Part shown: positions 18,773 through 30,547 of the stretch, one piece after another
Numbering within the stretch: position 1 is the stretch's first letter
Layout of the letters: each line of letters starts with the position of its first letter
DNA from: Shewanella sp. Arc9-LZ
GTDB lineage: Bacteria; Pseudomonadota; Gammaproteobacteria; Enterobacterales; Shewanellaceae
Length of the DNA: 64,000 nucleotides
Direction of reading: 5' to 3'
NCBI RefSeq assembly: GCF_010092445.1
Contig: NZ_CP048031.1
Location: 2,666,001-2,730,000 of the forward strand
The notes under the pieces: generated by a model
Seen by the model: only the letters and a program-made list of their open reading frames with translations
Told to the model about the DNA's origin: nothing
The model's database searches: none
Position numbers and translations under genes: made by a program

Positions 18773-20035
18773 TTATTCGTAACCAACAGGTAAACCCAAC
18801 ATTTTACGAGTTACTAAGGTAATACCTTTTTCGGATACCCTAAAACCTCTTGCCCTGTCGTGATCTTGATTATAACCAATCACCATGCCTTCTGGGATGA
18901 TACAACCCCGATCTAAAATGGCATTTTGGATTTTACAGTTCTTTAATACCACCACATCGGGTAATAATACCGAGTCTTTTACCGACGAATAAGAACATAC
19001 CCGCACTTCATCAAACAACACGCTACGTTTAACTTTTGCGCCGGAGATAATACAACCACCGGACACAATAGAATCAACCGCCATACCGCGTCTATCTTCA
19101 TCATCAAACACAAATTTAGCCGGAGGTAATTGTTCTTGATAGGTCCAAATAGGCCATTTGGCATCATACAAATTCAATGCCGGCGTAGGTGATAATAGCT
19201 CCATATTGGCTTGGAAAAATGAATCTAAGGTACCCACATCGCGCCAATAAGCAGGTTCGTCTGGAACGGCACTAGTAAAAGGAAACGCGAACACATTATG
19301 CTTTTCTATGATTGACGGAATGATGTCTTTACCAAAGTCACGGTCTGAGTTTTCGTTGTTCGAATCCTTTTTCAATTGATCGAACAAAAACTTGGTATTA
19401 AACACATAATTGCCCATCGAGGCTAAACACATTTCCGGATCGTTTGGTGTCGGTTTAGGCTCAGCTGGTTTTTCTTCAAATCCAATCACCCGATTAGTGC
19501 TATCGACTTCCATTACCCCAAATGCCCCCGCAGCTTCGGCTATCGGCGTTTCTAAACAACACACGGTCATGTCGGCACCCGATTCTGCATGGGCGGCTAA
19601 CAAGCCGGCATAATCCATGCGGTATACATGATCGCCAGATAGAATCATCACGTATTTAGGTATTTCATGGCGAATAATATCGATATTTTGAAACACGGCG
19701 TCTGCGGTACCTTGATACCAATTACCTGATGTTTGTTGCGACGCCGGTAATATCTCAACCGATTCACCCAATTCCTTCTTAAAGTGGCCCCAACCACGAG
19801 TAACATGCCGAATAAGTGAGTGTGATTTATATTGTGTCACCACTCCCACGCGACGAATTCCAGAGTTAATACAATTCGATAATGGGAAATCAATAATCCT
19901 GAATTTACCACCAAAATATAACGCCGGTTTAGCGCGCCAGTCGGTTAATTCGTACAACCGAGAACCACGACCACCCGCCAAAATAAGCGCATAGGTATCA
20001 CGAGTTAAATTACTAATATAACGAACATTACTCAT
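18773..20035 (-). CDS. glgC: Glucose-1-phosphate adenylyltransferase (ADP-glucose pyrophosphorylase)
   Basis: This is the committed step of glycogen synthesis: ATP plus glucose 1-phosphate to ADP-glucose and pyrophosphate. Motifs are the nucleotide loop [30 protein letters not shown], the catalytic-Asp region [10 protein letters not shown], and [10 protein letters not shown]-terminal left-handed beta-helix ([14 protein letters not shown] onward) serves in oligomerisation and allostery, normally activation by fructose 1,6-bisphosphate and inhibition by AMP. ATG 20035 is chosen because GGAG lies 7 nt upstream and the protein then has about 420 residues, as in E. coli. A 99-bp gap separates it from glgP. 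Confidence 0.95.
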   Translation of the reverse strand: MSNVRYISNLTRDTYALILAGGRGSRLYELTDWRAKPALYFGGKFRIIDFPLSNCINSGIRRVGVVTQYKSHSLIRHVTRGWGHFKKELGESVEILPASQQTSGNWYQGTADAVFQNIDIIRHEIPKYVMILSGDHVYRMDYAGLLAAHAESGADMTVCCLETPIAEAAGAFGVMEVDSTNRVIGFEEKPAEPKPTPNDPEMCLASMGNYVFNTKFLFDQLKKDSNNENSDRDFGKDIIPSIIEKHNVFAFPFTSAVPDEPAYWRDVGTLDSFFQANMELLSPTPALNLYDAKWPIWTYQEQLPPAKFVFDDEDRRGMAVDSIVSGGCIISGAKVKRSVLFDEVRVCSYSSVKDSVLLPDVVVLKNCKIQNAILDRGCIIPEGMVIGYNQDHDRARGFRVSEKGITLVTRKMLGLPVGYE

Positions 20036-20134
20036 AAGCAGACTCCATTTGACTATCAAAGATAGCCATCAATAAATAAGCATTGATCTACGACTTACTT
20101 GTTAACTAAGCGGCATAACACCGCCATCCCTGTA

Positions 20135-22693
20135 TTACTTTTTCATCCAGATTTCGTCGCGGTAACCCGCTATAGTGTTGTCGCTTGAAAAACGCCCGCT
20201 TGCGGCGGTGTTTCTAATACTCATTTTTTGCCAACTATCTTGATCAAGATAGGTTTTTGCCACCTGTTCTTGTGCCAAGCAATAACTGTCAAAATCGGCA
20301 GCGGTCATCCATTGGTCGTTAGGGTCGACAATCGAGGCAATAATGTTGTCGAAAATACCCGGTTCGACCAAATTGAAATGAGCGCTTTTGAGCATGTCCA
20401 TCACCCCATGAAGGGCTTTAGAATGTTCAACGATGTGCTGAGGTTGATAATTCATTCGGGCTTGGCTTACTTGATTAGCATCTAAGCCAAATAAGAAAAA
20501 GTTCTCATCACCCACTTCTTCAAGCATTTCAATATTGGCACCATCTAATGTGCCGATAGTCAAAGCGCCATTCATCATGAATTTCATGTTGCCTGTGCCT
20601 GAAGCTTCTTTACCTGCTGTTGATATTTGCTCAGATAAGTCGGTACCCGGACAGATTTTTTCCATCGCACTAACGTTATAGTTAGGCAGGAAAGCCATAC
20701 GTAAATACGGCGTCACCAGTGGATCAGAATTGACCATATGGGCGACATTGCTTGCTAACTTAATGATTTGTTTTGCCATGGCATACCCTGGCGCAGCTTT
20801 GCCACCAATTAATACGCAACGGGGGACCATATCTTGAGTATCGCCATTTAAAATTCGACGATATAAATGAATAACGTGCAGAATATTCAATAATTGGCGC
20901 TTGTATTCATGGATACGTTTTACTTGCACATCGAACATCATCAGAGGGTCAAATTCAATCCCACATTGCTGATGCACAAAAGTGGTTAACACTTGTTTAT
21001 TCTCGAGTTTTATTTGCGCCCATTCCTTAACAAATGCTTTGTCACTGGTAAAAGCATTTAACGCGGTAAGACGTGATAAATCGTTAATCCACTCATCGCC
21101 TAAGCGTCGGCAAATCAACTCAGATAACTTAGGATTACAATACGCGAGCCAACGCCTAGGGGTGACACCGTTGGTTTTGTTATTAAATTTGTGGGGCCAC
21201 AGTTGATAGAAGTCATTGAATAACCCTTCTTTAAGCAACTGAGTATGTAACCCCGCCACACCATTAACCGAAAAACTGGCAACAATCGCTAAATATGCCA
21301 TCCGTATTTGCTGCTCTGGGCCTTCTTCAATAATCGACATGTTGGCCAACTTTTGAATATCTGCGGGCCAATGATGAGCCACTTGCTCAAGATAACGTGC
21401 ATTGATTTCGAAAATAATTTCGACAATTCGCGGCAACATGTTTTTCATCATCGGCACAGACCAACGCTCTAGTGCTTCTGGTAATAAAGTATGATTGGTA
21501 TACGCCATAGATTCACTGGTGATCGCCCAAGCGGTATCCCAACTCAAGCCATATTGATCAAGTAACAACCGCATTAACTCAGGTACTGCAATGCTCGGGT
21601 GAGTATCATTAAGTTGCAACACGTTATGAGTACTAAACTGGCTAAAGTCTTCACCAAATTGACCGACGTAACGGGCCAGCAAGTCTTGTAAGCTGGCAGA
21701 CGACAAAAAGTACTGTTGTCTTAACCGCAATTCTTTGCCGTTAACACTCGAATCATTGGGGTACAACACCATGGTGATTTGTTCGGCTAGGTTTTTCGTC
21801 GCGACGGCTTCAGCATAATCACCTTCGTTAAACTCTGCTAAATCAAACTCGTCATTGGCTTCTGCCTTCCACAAGCGCAGCGTATTAATTCGACCATTTT
21901 TAAATCCTGGGATCGGCACGTCATAAGGCACGGCCAGTACATTTTGAGTTTCCGCCCACACATGGTGTCGATGCCCTTGTTTATCGACATAGGTTTCGGT
22001 ATGGCCAAAAAAGGGAACGGTCACAATACGATTGGCAATACGGACTTCCCATGGATTACCGTGTCGTAACCAACGGTCCGGACGCTCAACTTGGTAACCA
22101 TCGACAATTTTTTGCACAAACATGCCATATTGATAACGAATACCGTAACCAGTAACCGACAAATCTAAACTGGCACAACTGTCGAGGAAGCACGCCGCAA
22201 GTCGTCCAAGCCCGCCATTGCCTAAGCCCGCATCTTGCTCAACTTGCTCAAGCTCTTCTAAACTAGTCGCGTATTCAGTCATGACTTGTTGCGCATCGGC
22301 GGTAATGTCTAAACTCAGTAATGCATTACCTAATGCTCGGCCCATCAAAAACTCTAACGACAAGTAAGCCACTTGTTTTTGTTGGTATTGATTATCTTTT
22401 ATCCGTGTTTGACGCCAGTTATCCAGCATTTGCTCTTTAACACTTTGCGCCACGGCATTAAACAATTCATGTTGCTCATGTTCATCGCGACATAAACCAT
22501 AACGAATATGTCTGGCTAACGAGGCTGCTAAACTGTCGCAAGGTTCACAAGGCTCTGCATGGGAACTGAGCTGATTATCTGCTGCGGTTTGTGTTGCGAC
22601 TTTGGTTTTACTACTGGTCTTACTGTTAGCTTTAGCTCGACTGGCACGGGCAGTCGGTTTAGTCGCACTGGCGTTAGTTTTCGCTGTGGTCAT
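20135..22693 (-). CDS. glgP: Glycogen phosphorylase
   Basis: This PLP-dependent GT35 enzyme releases glucose 1-phosphate from glycogen ends. Landmarks are GLGNGGLGRLAACFLDS, NDTHPSIAVPELMR, KRIHEYKRQLLN and the PLP-lysine segment GTGNMKFMMNGALTIGTLDG. The first 40-45 residues are a low-complexity Ala/Thr/Ser/Lys-rich extension absent from E. coli GlgP (815 aa), which explains the extra length (852). ATG 22693 follows AAGGAG with 6-nt spacing and overlaps the glgX TGA as TGATG, implying translational coupling. With GlgX and MalQ it forms the degradative arm of the operon. Confidence 0.95.
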   Translation of the reverse strand: MTTAKTNASATKPTARASRAKANSKTSSKTKVATQTAADNQLSSHAEPCEPCDSLAASLARHIRYGLCRDEHEQHELFNAVAQSVKEQMLDNWRQTRIKDNQYQQKQVAYLSLEFLMGRALGNALLSLDITADAQQVMTEYATSLEELEQVEQDAGLGNGGLGRLAACFLDSCASLDLSVTGYGIRYQYGMFVQKIVDGYQVERPDRWLRHGNPWEVRIANRIVTVPFFGHTETYVDKQGHRHHVWAETQNVLAVPYDVPIPGFKNGRINTLRLWKAEANDEFDLAEFNEGDYAEAVATKNLAEQITMVLYPNDSSVNGKELRLRQQYFLSSASLQDLLARYVGQFGEDFSQFSTHNVLQLNDTHPSIAVPELMRLLLDQYGLSWDTAWAITSESMAYTNHTLLPEALERWSVPMMKNMLPRIVEIIFEINARYLEQVAHHWPADIQKLANMSIIEEGPEQQIRMAYLAIVASFSVNGVAGLHTQLLKEGLFNDFYQLWPHKFNNKTNGVTPRRWLAYCNPKLSELICRRLGDEWINDLSRLTALNAFTSDKAFVKEWAQIKLENKQVLTTFVHQQCGIEFDPLMMFDVQVKRIHEYKRQLLNILHVIHLYRRILNGDTQDMVPRCVLIGGKAAPGYAMAKQIIKLASNVAHMVNSDPLVTPYLRMAFLPNYNVSAMEKICPGTDLSEQISTAGKEASGTGNMKFMMNGALTIGTLDGANIEMLEEVGDENFFLFGLDANQVSQARMNYQPQHIVEHSKALHGVMDMLKSAHFNLVEPGIFDNIIASIVDPNDQWMTAADFDSYCLAQEQVAKTYLDQDSWQKMSIRNTAASGRFSSDNTIAGYRDEIWMKK

Positions 22694-24792
22694 CAATTGC
22701 TCCTTGTAAACTCGGTATGAAATAACATTAAACTACGGCTGATTAAATTGACTTGCTGACTGGCATCCACCACTGGCTCACTTTCTTGGGTATGCAATAA
22801 ACAATGCCAATAACGAAAGTGAGGCAATTGCGGTAATGTAAATGTATGTGGGGACTCATCGACATTGATCATCAACAATAAGGCTTCAGTACTTTCAGCA
22901 ACGGCGCCAACATCGGCATCACCTAAATTACCGGTTAAAATAACGCTTAAGGTGCGGGTATGATGTTCACACCAATGTGATTTCGTCATCGCTTCACCTT
23001 GGCGGTTAAACCACGCTAAACCGTTATCGAATAATGCTTCTGGTTTATGAATAAATGCTTGATGACACAACATCGGAAAGCGTTTACGTAAGGTGATCAA
23101 CTGAGCGGTAAAATTCACCAACGACCAATCTATTTGCTGCCAGTCGAACCAACCAATCGGATTGTCTTGGCAGTAGGCATTGTTATTACCTTGTTGAGTT
23201 TGGCTAGATTCATCGCCAGCCAATAGCATCGGCACCCCCTGAGATAGCAACAAGCACGTTAATAAATTGCGCTTTTGTCGGTTGCGAATGGCATTGATGG
23301 CGACATCGTCGCACTCGCCTTCTATGCCATAATTACTGCTACAGTTTTCTTGATGTCCATCGCGGTTGTCTTCACCGTTGGCCAAGTTATGACGATCGTC
23401 ATAACTGACTACATCATGCAAACTGAAACCATCATGACTGGTGATAAAATTGATACTGGCTGCTGGCCCGCGACCGTTATGTTCAAAAAAGTCACTCGAA
23501 CCATGAAATCGTTTAGCAAATTCAGGTAACAAACCACTGTCACCGCGCCAGAATTTGCGCATAGCATCACGGTAACGGTCATTCCATTCACTGAATGCCA
23601 CAGGGTAATTGCCTAACTGATAACCACCAGGTCCAATGTCCCATGGCTCAGCAATCAATTTCACTTTACACAGCACAGGATCTTGAGTGATGGCGTCAAA
23701 AAATCCACTTCCTGGGTCAAAGCCATAGGCTTCTCGTCCAAGGCAACTGGCTAAATCAAATCTAAATCCATCCACGCCCATCACTTCAACCCAATAGCGC
23801 AGCGAATCCATTACCAGCATCAGTACTTGGGGATGATTAAGATTAAAGGTGTTACCACAACCGGTATCGTTAATGTTAAAACGCTTATCATTGGGTAATA
23901 AACGGTAGTAACTGGCATTGTCGATCCCGCGGAAACCATACGTTGGCCCTAAATGGTTACCTTCTGCAGTATGGTTAAATACCACATCCAAAATGACTTC
24001 AATGCCGGCTCGATGAAGTGTAGAAACCATCTGCCTAAATTCAGCAATGTCATCCGATGCAGACAAATAAGCGCTGTGCGGCGCCATAAAAGCAATACTG
24101 TTATATCCCCAATAGTTATTGAGGCCCTTTTCAATTAAAAATGGCTCATCAAAAAAACCATGCACGGGTAATAGCTCTATACAGGTTATGCCTAAGTTTT
24201 GTAAATAATCGATGATAGGTTGGCTCGCTAAACCTGCAAAGGTGCCTTGTTGCTCGCTGCTGACCTTGGGATGCTGTTGGGTAAACCCTTTTATATGGGT
24301 TTCAAATATAATGCTGCGCGCAAGGCTAATATTAAGCGGCTCAATTGGAATATCATTGACAAAGCCGCAATCAATAACCTGTGCTTTAGGCACATATGGC
24401 GCACTATCTTGGGTATCAAATGACAAATCTTCGTCCCTGGCTTCAATGTCATAACCATAAAGCGCAGGATGATATATCACCTCGCCCACCAGCTTTTTTG
24501 CATAGGGATCGAGTAACAATTTATGATGATTAAAGCGATGACCTAATTGAGGTTGATATGGGCCAAAGACACGATAACCATACAATAGCCCTGCTTGTGC
24601 ATCAGCAAGATGACAGTGCCAAATTTGTCGAGTTTGCTCGCTCATGATGTATTGCGCGACCTCAACTTCTCCAGTGGCATCAAAGATACACAATACGACT
24701 TGAGTGGCATGCGCCGAAAACAACGAAAAATTCACCCCGTTATCATCGAGTGTCGCCCCTAGTGGATAAGGATAACCGCTGGTCATATCCAT
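22693..24792 (-). CDS. glgX: Glycogen debranching enzyme (isoamylase type)
   Basis: This GH13 isoamylase-type enzyme cleaves alpha-1,6 branches left after phosphorylase action. An N-terminal CBM48 (YPYPLGATLDDNGVNFSLFS) precedes the TIM barrel with VDGFRFDLAS (nucleophile Asp), LIAEPWD (acid Glu) and FITSHDG (third Asp). About 700 residues. The start is uncertain: ATG 24792 has AGGGG 6-7 nt upstream and is used here, but an in-frame GTG at 24834 directly after the glgB stop and ATG 24819 are possible. The stop overlaps the glgP start by one base. Confidence 0.93.
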   Translation of the reverse strand: MDMTSGYPYPLGATLDDNGVNFSLFSAHATQVVLCIFDATGEVEVAQYIMSEQTRQIWHCHLADAQAGLLYGYRVFGPYQPQLGHRFNHHKLLLDPYAKKLVGEVIYHPALYGYDIEARDEDLSFDTQDSAPYVPKAQVIDCGFVNDIPIEPLNISLARSIIFETHIKGFTQQHPKVSSEQQGTFAGLASQPIIDYLQNLGITCIELLPVHGFFDEPFLIEKGLNNYWGYNSIAFMAPHSAYLSASDDIAEFRQMVSTLHRAGIEVILDVVFNHTAEGNHLGPTYGFRGIDNASYYRLLPNDKRFNINDTGCGNTFNLNHPQVLMLVMDSLRYWVEVMGVDGFRFDLASCLGREAYGFDPGSGFFDAITQDPVLCKVKLIAEPWDIGPGGYQLGNYPVAFSEWNDRYRDAMRKFWRGDSGLLPEFAKRFHGSSDFFEHNGRGPAASINFITSHDGFSLHDVVSYDDRHNLANGEDNRDGHQENCSSNYGIEGECDDVAINAIRNRQKRNLLTCLLLSQGVPMLLAGDESSQTQQGNNNAYCQDNPIGWFDWQQIDWSLVNFTAQLITLRKRFPMLCHQAFIHKPEALFDNGLAWFNRQGEAMTKSHWCEHHTRTLSVILTGNLGDADVGAVAESTEALLLMINVDESPHTFTLPQLPHFRYWHCLLHTQESEPVVDASQQVNLISRSLMLFHTEFTRSN

Positions 24793-24834
24793 AACATGCC
24801 CCTGTAAAGTTGAAACCATAGTGTCTGTACCCAC

Positions 24835-27090
24835 TTATTCCGTCGACTCATCTAGCTTTCTGGTTAGCCCAGTTCGTTCGTCCAGTTCTGGAGCCCAAAT
24901 GCTGCAACCTAACGGAGGGACAGTAATGACAATACTGTGTGACATGCCCTGCCATGGCGTCGCTTGAGCTTCACAGGGATTATCATTGACGACGTGACTG
25001 CCGCCATAGTGACGATGGTCGCTGTTGAGCATTTCGCTGTAGCATTGCTCCGCAGGTACACCCACTCTGAAATCGTGATAAACCTGTGGAGACATGTTGA
25101 CCACAATCACGACATGTTGTTGCTTATCCATGCCAAAACGACAAAATACTAAAATGTTATTTTCAGCATTGTTGCAGTCGAGCCATTGGAAACCGTCGCT
25201 ATGATGATCACGTTGATATAAGGCAGGATATTGTTGATAGCATTGATTGAGATCGCGCACCCAATCTTGCACACCTTGATGTGGTGCATAGGTTAATAAA
25301 TGCCAGTCGAGGCTCTGGTTATGATTCCATTCGTTGCGCTGGGCAAACTCGTTACCCATAAACAACAGTTTTTTGCCCGGATGGGTCCACATAAAGCCAT
25401 AATAAGCGCGTAATGTGGCGAACTTCTGCCAGTCATCACCAGGAATTTTATGCAGTAACGAGCCCTTACCGTGAACCACTTCATCATGACTGAGTGACAA
25501 AATAAATTGTTCGGTAAAGGCATAAACTAAGCTAAAAGTGAGCTCTCCATGGTGATAACGCCTAAAAAGGGGATCGCAACTGATATAACGCAGTGTGTCG
25601 TTCATCCAGCCCATATTCCACTTAAAGCCGAATCCTAAGCCATTATTACTGGTGGCTTGTGTCACCCCAGGCCATGCGGTGGACTCTTCAGCAATCATGT
25701 TAATACCAGGAAAACACTGATACATACGTGCGTTTAATTCTTGCAGAAAGCTGATTGCCTCAAGATTTTCACGGCCGCCAAACTCATTGGGGATCCATTG
25801 ATCAGCTGTACGGCTATAATCGAGATAGAGCATTGACGACACAGCATCAAGGCGTAAGCCATCAAAATGAAATTCATCTAGCCAGTAATGCGCATTACTG
25901 TATAAAAAACTGCGCACTTCCGCGCGGCCATAGTTATAAATTAATGTATCCCAATCCGGATGTTCGCCTTTACGGGGATCGTCATGTTCATATAAGCAAC
26001 TGCCGTCAAACCGTACCAAACCGTGAGGATCGCGAGGAAAATGAGCTGGCACCCAATCGAGTAACACCGCAATGCCTTGCTGGTGGCATGCATCGATAAA
26101 AGATTTAAGGCCATTGGCATCACCAAAGCGATACGTCGGCGCAAATAACCCCACGGGTTGATAACCCCAAGAGCCATCGAACGGATATTCACTGATTGGC
26201 ATTAGCTGTAAATGGGTAAACCCCATTTCTTTGATATAAGGCACCAACTCGGCTATTAACTGCGAGTAATCGGTATAATCTTGGCCGTCATCCCCCTTGC
26301 GGCGCCATGAGGCTAATTGCACCTCATAAATAGACATAGGTTGTACATGTGGTTGATGACTTGCCCGTTCTGTTAACCATTGACTATCTTGCCAGTCATA
26401 GCCTTCTACTCGAGGTATTTTCGACGCATTATGAGGTGACGGTTGCATGGCGACCGCATAAGGATCGGACTTAATAACTTGATTGCCATGCATATCGCTA
26501 ATGGCATATTTATAGTGTTGATCGGGTTCAACCTCGGCAATGAAAATATCCCACAGCCCACTGGCTGGATGATGACGCAACACATGGCGCTTATTGTCCC
26601 ATAAATTAAAATCACCAATCACCGCAACTTGCTTAGCATTTGGCGCCCAAACACAAAAATGAACCCCTTTTACATCGTGATGTTCACGCCAATTAGCACC
26701 TTGAAAATGGTATGTTTGCAGCTGGCTTCCTTCGCCAAATAAATACACATCGTCAGGATTAAGTAGACTGTCAAATTGATATGGGTCGGTGATAAGCTGC
26801 TCACACAACGGATATTGCACCCGTAATAGATAAGCAAAATGGTTAACTCTGCGGCCCATTTTACCGGCAAATAAACCTTGTTCATTCACTTGCTCAAGCG
26901 TCGCCACTTTACGTCGATCTTTAGCATTCAACACATCAACACTGAGCGCACCAGGTATTAAGCAACGAACAACCAGCGCTTTATCATCATTAACACTGTG
27001 CATACCAAGCAGTGAAAACACATCGGTGTACTCACCATTTAATAAGGCCATTTCACTACCTTGTTGAAAATACGGGGTCGCTACTGTCAT
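24835..27090 (-). CDS. glgB: 1,4-alpha-glucan branching enzyme
   Basis: This enzyme introduces alpha-1,6 branches into glycogen. An N-terminal beta-sandwich ([20 protein letters not shown]) precedes CBM48 ([20 protein letters not shown]) and the GH13 barrel. In the barrel, [19 protein letters not shown] carries the nucleophile Asp, [12 protein letters not shown] the acid Glu and [14 protein letters not shown] the third Asp. About 751 residues, near the E. coli length (728). ATG 27090 is used; the frame stays open to a TTG at 27114 but GGA is better spaced from the ATG. It lies 37 bp after malQ. Confidence 0.95.
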   Translation of the reverse strand: MTVATPYFQQGSEMALLNGEYTDVFSLLGMHSVNDDKALVVRCLIPGALSVDVLNAKDRRKVATLEQVNEQGLFAGKMGRRVNHFAYLLRVQYPLCEQLITDPYQFDSLLNPDDVYLFGEGSQLQTYHFQGANWREHHDVKGVHFCVWAPNAKQVAVIGDFNLWDNKRHVLRHHPASGLWDIFIAEVEPDQHYKYAISDMHGNQVIKSDPYAVAMQPSPHNASKIPRVEGYDWQDSQWLTERASHQPHVQPMSIYEVQLASWRRKGDDGQDYTDYSQLIAELVPYIKEMGFTHLQLMPISEYPFDGSWGYQPVGLFAPTYRFGDANGLKSFIDACHQQGIAVLLDWVPAHFPRDPHGLVRFDGSCLYEHDDPRKGEHPDWDTLIYNYGRAEVRSFLYSNAHYWLDEFHFDGLRLDAVSSMLYLDYSRTADQWIPNEFGGRENLEAISFLQELNARMYQCFPGINMIAEESTAWPGVTQATSNNGLGFGFKWNMGWMNDTLRYISCDPLFRRYHHGELTFSLVYAFTEQFILSLSHDEVVHGKGSLLHKIPGDDWQKFATLRAYYGFMWTHPGKKLLFMGNEFAQRNEWNHNQSLDWHLLTYAPHQGVQDWVRDLNQCYQQYPALYQRDHHSDGFQWLDCNNAENNILVFCRFGMDKQQHVVIVVNMSPQVYHDFRVGVPAEQCYSEMLNSDHRHYGGSHVVNDNPCEAQATPWQGMSHSIVITVPPLGCSIWAPELDERTGLTRKLDESTE

Positions 27091-27127
27091 ATTTAATGAT
27101 CCATTAATGAGCAAGTTTATCGGATGA

Positions 27128-29350
27128 CTATGTGTTTACTGCACTTGTGTTAACTGCACTGGCGTGAGTTCGGGACTTTCGCGCCGATGCTATCGCTTCA
27201 AGACGTTGCTGCACTTTAGGACTTTGGGACATTTGTTTGATAGACAGGGGTAATCGGCGTTGCCAATTAGGGAACTCTTTCCAAGTACCGGGAATATTTA
27301 CCCCGTGTTTATCAGCGACTAAATCACTTAATTGCACACTAAATAGTTGTGCATTGCCCTTAGCAGCAACGCGGATCCAAGCCAACAACACACTATCAAA
27401 ATCTAATTGTTCGGCTGATGTCATGGGGGTTGGTAGCTCAAATGCTTGTTCGCGGATAAGCAAGTCAATCAATTGCTGTTTTTCTTGCTGACGCTGGTCC
27501 ATGACCTGATGTAACTTGTCATCGGTTTCAATCAATTCAAGTTGACGTCGTAGGCGTAAATCCGCAGCAAACCACCACGCAGAAAGTGTCGGTACATCGT
27601 GATTAGCCAACATCATCAGGCTTTGACGTTTATAGTCTTGTGGTGGTTTAAACCCATTATGGTCTTTACAGAAATAAAATAATTCATTTGATAAAATGCC
27701 CGCTTGGTGTAAACACGACACAATCTCTGGTGGTACTATGCCTAAATCTTCGCCAATCACGATGCAACGAGCACGCTGGCTTTCTAAACAAACAATGGCG
27801 AGCAAGGTGTCCAGCGGATAATATACATAGCAACCTTTACCAAGTTCTTCATGCAGAGGCCACCACCACAAACGTAGTAATCCCATAACATGATCAATTC
27901 TCAGCGCGCCGCAGCTTTGCATATTACTGCGAACCAATTGGATAAAATGGCTAAAATTATGCTGCTTTAATTTCACGGGGTCGAATGGGGTTAAGCCCCA
28001 ATTTTGGCCTTGCTCAGCAAAAGGATCTGGTGGTGCGCCGATACTGGCGTTATCACAAAACAAATCTGCATTGGCACTAATTTCAGCGCCATGACTCACC
28101 GCACCTACGGCCAAATCACGAATAAGCCCAATACTCATACCGCATTGTTTTGCATTCAACTGACAAGCTTGTAATTGTTCATCGGCGACAAATTGCAGAT
28201 ACAAATAAAAGCCAACATCTTGAGTGAAATATTTAGATGCTAATGCCACCTCAACGGTAACAAACTGCATTAACGCAGCTTCATCTTGTAAAACAAACTC
28301 TTTATAGGCCTTGTATCTTGGGGTTTCTAGCTTGATGTGGTGAGAACAAAATATTTGATACATTTTCTCGAATGCTGCGTATTTAAGACTGTACACTTCA
28401 TCGTAATTAATAAGATGTGCTTGATTCAGTACTAACCTTTTTTGCTGCCATTTTTGTGATGATAACTCCCCATTAAGGGCTTTATATTCATGAACGGCTT
28501 CTATTTGTATGTACAAGGGGTTTAACCGACGGCGGTCTGTTGGACTGTATGGACTGGGGTTATCTGGCTGGCTTATGTCTACTGCATGTAATGGATTGAG
28601 AAGAATAAAATCAGCACCAGCATGGGCAGCGTACTCAATAAGCTCAGCTAAATTGCCAAAATCACCAATGCCCCATTGCGCATCATTACGCAATGCATAC
28701 AGTTGCGCATTAAGCCCCCAAGATTGCTTACTGCTGTTAAGTGGTTGCACTAAGCGACCTTGATAAGCCGTAGACGGTGCAACCATCAACTGACCATGTA
28801 AGGTATCTTTATGCTGAGGATCGTTAATAAACGCTAAATCGAGTTGGTGATAACCTAAATGTAATTTAGCTTTATCAAGTATTAAACGATATTGGCAATA
28901 ACGTTGATCATTAATATGATATTCGCCAGCAATAACACAATCACTCACATCGGCATTCACCGAAATTGTGTCAATATTTTCACCGCTGATGGTCACCACA
29001 AACTCAGATGAATAATGCTCTGGCAGATAGATATCAACATGAGGCTTATCAATAGTACACCACTGAAAACCATGTAGCGGTACCAACCAAGGCTGTACAT
29101 CGAGTTGCGCTATTCTGGCGTCTATCTTTGGTGGTGATAAGTGCTGCTGAGTAAAAGCCTGTACATCGAATAGTTGCTGGTCAGGCTTATTCATACCATG
29201 AAGGTGCTCATGTTGATCAAACGACGATTGCAACAACATTGTGGTTAAAATGCCCTGCCTGTCCTTAGCAGGTATGTGAACAAGATTACCGAAACAATCG
29301 ATAAACTCTGCCCCAACGCCTTGCAAATATAGCAACTTCTCTAGTCCCAT
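27128..29350 (-). CDS. malQ: 4-alpha-glucanotransferase (amylomaltase)
   Basis: This GH77 disproportionating enzyme transfers glucan segments between maltodextrins, recycling short chains left by GlgP and GlgX. Hallmarks are [49 protein letters not shown] (nucleophile Asp), [10 protein letters not shown] (acid Glu) and [12 protein letters not shown]. An N-terminal beta-domain precedes the barrel, as in E. coli-type MalQ. ATG 29350 is preferred over 29380 because GAGGA is 8 nt upstream. It is the first gene of the six-gene operon, so its upstream region should hold the operon promoter. No MalT-type site could be pinned down. Confidence 0.93.
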   Translation of the reverse strand: MGLEKLLYLQGVGAEFIDCFGNLVHIPAKDRQGILTTMLLQSSFDQHEHLHGMNKPDQQLFDVQAFTQQHLSPPKIDARIAQLDVQPWLVPLHGFQWCTIDKPHVDIYLPEHYSSEFVVTISGENIDTISVNADVSDCVIAGEYHINDQRYCQYRLILDKAKLHLGYHQLDLAFINDPQHKDTLHGQLMVAPSTAYQGRLVQPLNSSKQSWGLNAQLYALRNDAQWGIGDFGNLAELIEYAAHAGADFILLNPLHAVDISQPDNPSPYSPTDRRRLNPLYIQIEAVHEYKALNGELSSQKWQQKRLVLNQAHLINYDEVYSLKYAAFEKMYQIFCSHHIKLETPRYKAYKEFVLQDEAALMQFVTVEVALASKYFTQDVGFYLYLQFVADEQLQACQLNAKQCGMSIGLIRDLAVGAVSHGAEISANADLFCDNASIGAPPDPFAEQGQNWGLTPFDPVKLKQHNFSHFIQLVRSNMQSCGALRIDHVMGLLRLWWWPLHEELGKGCYVYYPLDTLLAIVCLESQRARCIVIGEDLGIVPPEIVSCLHQAGILSNELFYFCKDHNGFKPPQDYKRQSLMMLANHDVPTLSAWWFAADLRLRRQLELIETDDKLHQVMDQRQQEKQQLIDLLIREQAFELPTPMTSAEQLDFDSVLLAWIRVAAKGNAQLFSVQLSDLVADKHGVNIPGTWKEFPNWQRRLPLSIKQMSQSPKVQQRLEAIASARKSRTHASAVNTSAVNT

Positions 29351-29380
29351 ATTTGTCTTCCTCGCGATAATTAACTGCAT

Positions 29381-29890
29381 TAATTCCAGCAGTTACCATG
29401 CCAGTTCATCATAACAAATTGACGACAGATTAATTGCAGTAAGATGACAATGGCTATTCATTAAAAATCATATAGTTACTAAAGAAAGGTTAAGATTGTA
29501 TTGCTCGTTTAATACGCTTGTTTTAAGTTTGTTTTTTGCACAAAAATAGTGCACAACAATCAAATCAGTGCATATTATCTACGGATTTCAAGTGGAAGCG
29601 CCTTAAAAAGAGGCAGTTGATATCATTGCTATTATAATTTTGTATTGCCAATAGCTTAAGTCTTAAAACTGCTCTGGCTCAATTACCCTATGTAGATGTT
29701 CAAGCCTTATAACGCCACGGTTAACAGTGATGCTTGTTACTGAAATAGAATAGCCAATTAATACTTCTGTTATGCTAGCTGTATCGCTATTGTCAGCGGT
29801 GGGGTGATAATCTCTTCGTTCCAAAGTACCACGCAGGGTTGATTCCAGATCACAACATCCCTTGTCATTAACAGGATACACACGTAATAA
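29381..29890. other. Divergent promoter region between malQ and nudL
   Basis: This is AT-rich non-coding DNA that must hold the glycogen operon promoter (minus strand) and the nudL promoter (plus strand). No convincing -35/-10 pair or regulator site could be fixed by eye. A 79-codon minus-strand frame (29663-29902) overlaps the nudL start and looks accidental. Confidence 0.4.
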
Positions 29891-30466
29891 ATGAATAAAC
29901 ACGAATTCACTTTGCGCTACAACTTACATTGTTTGCGTTCGACAATTGCTTCTGCGCCCCCGTCGTACCTTGGCCGCGAAGCCGCGGTATTAATCCCTGT
30001 GATCGAAATAGAGCAACAATTACATATTATTTTAACCCGACGTCCGATGCATTTACGTCACCATCCTGGGCAAATTAGCTTTCCTGGCGGCAAAGTTGAG
30101 CCAAATGATATTAATGCCATCCACACCGCGCTGCGCGAAGCTCACGAAGAAATTGGCTTATTGGCAGATAATGTGGATATTTTAGGTGTGTTTCCAGCTC
30201 ATAAAACCTTTACTGGTTTCGAGATCACCCCTGTCGTGGCAATGATAAAGCAGCCATTTGAACTGGTTCTCGATCCCGGTGAAGTGGATGATTGTTTCTC
30301 AGTACCATTGAATTTTTTTATTGAGCGCAGTAACCGTCATAAAATGTTTCATTATCGCCACGGCGCACATTATCAAGTGCACTTTATGCCATTTGAAGAC
30401 AAATTTATTTGGGGGGTAACGGCAGCCATCATAGATTTACTGTGCCACCATATAGCAGATAACTAA
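29891..30466 (+). CDS. nudL: Nudix hydrolase, probable coenzyme A pyrophosphatase
   Basis: A 191-residue Nudix enzyme of the CoA-pyrophosphatase (UPF0035/NudL) group, which splits CoA or related nucleotides. The family-specific lead HHPGQISFPGGKVEP is followed by the Nudix helix with REAHEEIGL, and a C-terminal region PFEDKFIWGVTAAI is typical of the group. No strong ribosome site precedes ATG 29891 (only ACACGTAATAA), so translation may be weak. It is convergent with the small membrane protein gene downstream. Confidence 0.88.
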   Translation: MNKHEFTLRYNLHCLRSTIASAPPSYLGREAAVLIPVIEIEQQLHIILTRRPMHLRHHPGQISFPGGKVEPNDINAIHTALREAHEEIGLLADNVDILGVFPAHKTFTGFEITPVVAMIKQPFELVLDPGEVDDCFSVPLNFFIERSNRHKMFHYRHGAHYQVHFMPFEDKFIWGVTAAIIDLLCHHIADN

Positions 30467-30547
30467 TCACTGTAGGCACATGACGTAAACAGCCAATTGA
30501 TGGTTGATTAGCTTAGAACTATTGTTCCAAGCATCATCAGCGTTATT

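Noticed and set aside
25755..26099. A 114-codon plus-strand frame inside glgB
   Set aside because: It lies antisense to the conserved GH13 barrel; composition shadow only.
29663..29902. A 79-codon minus-strand frame overlapping the nudL start
   Set aside because: No ribosome site, no recognisable motif, and it covers the promoter and first codons of nudL.
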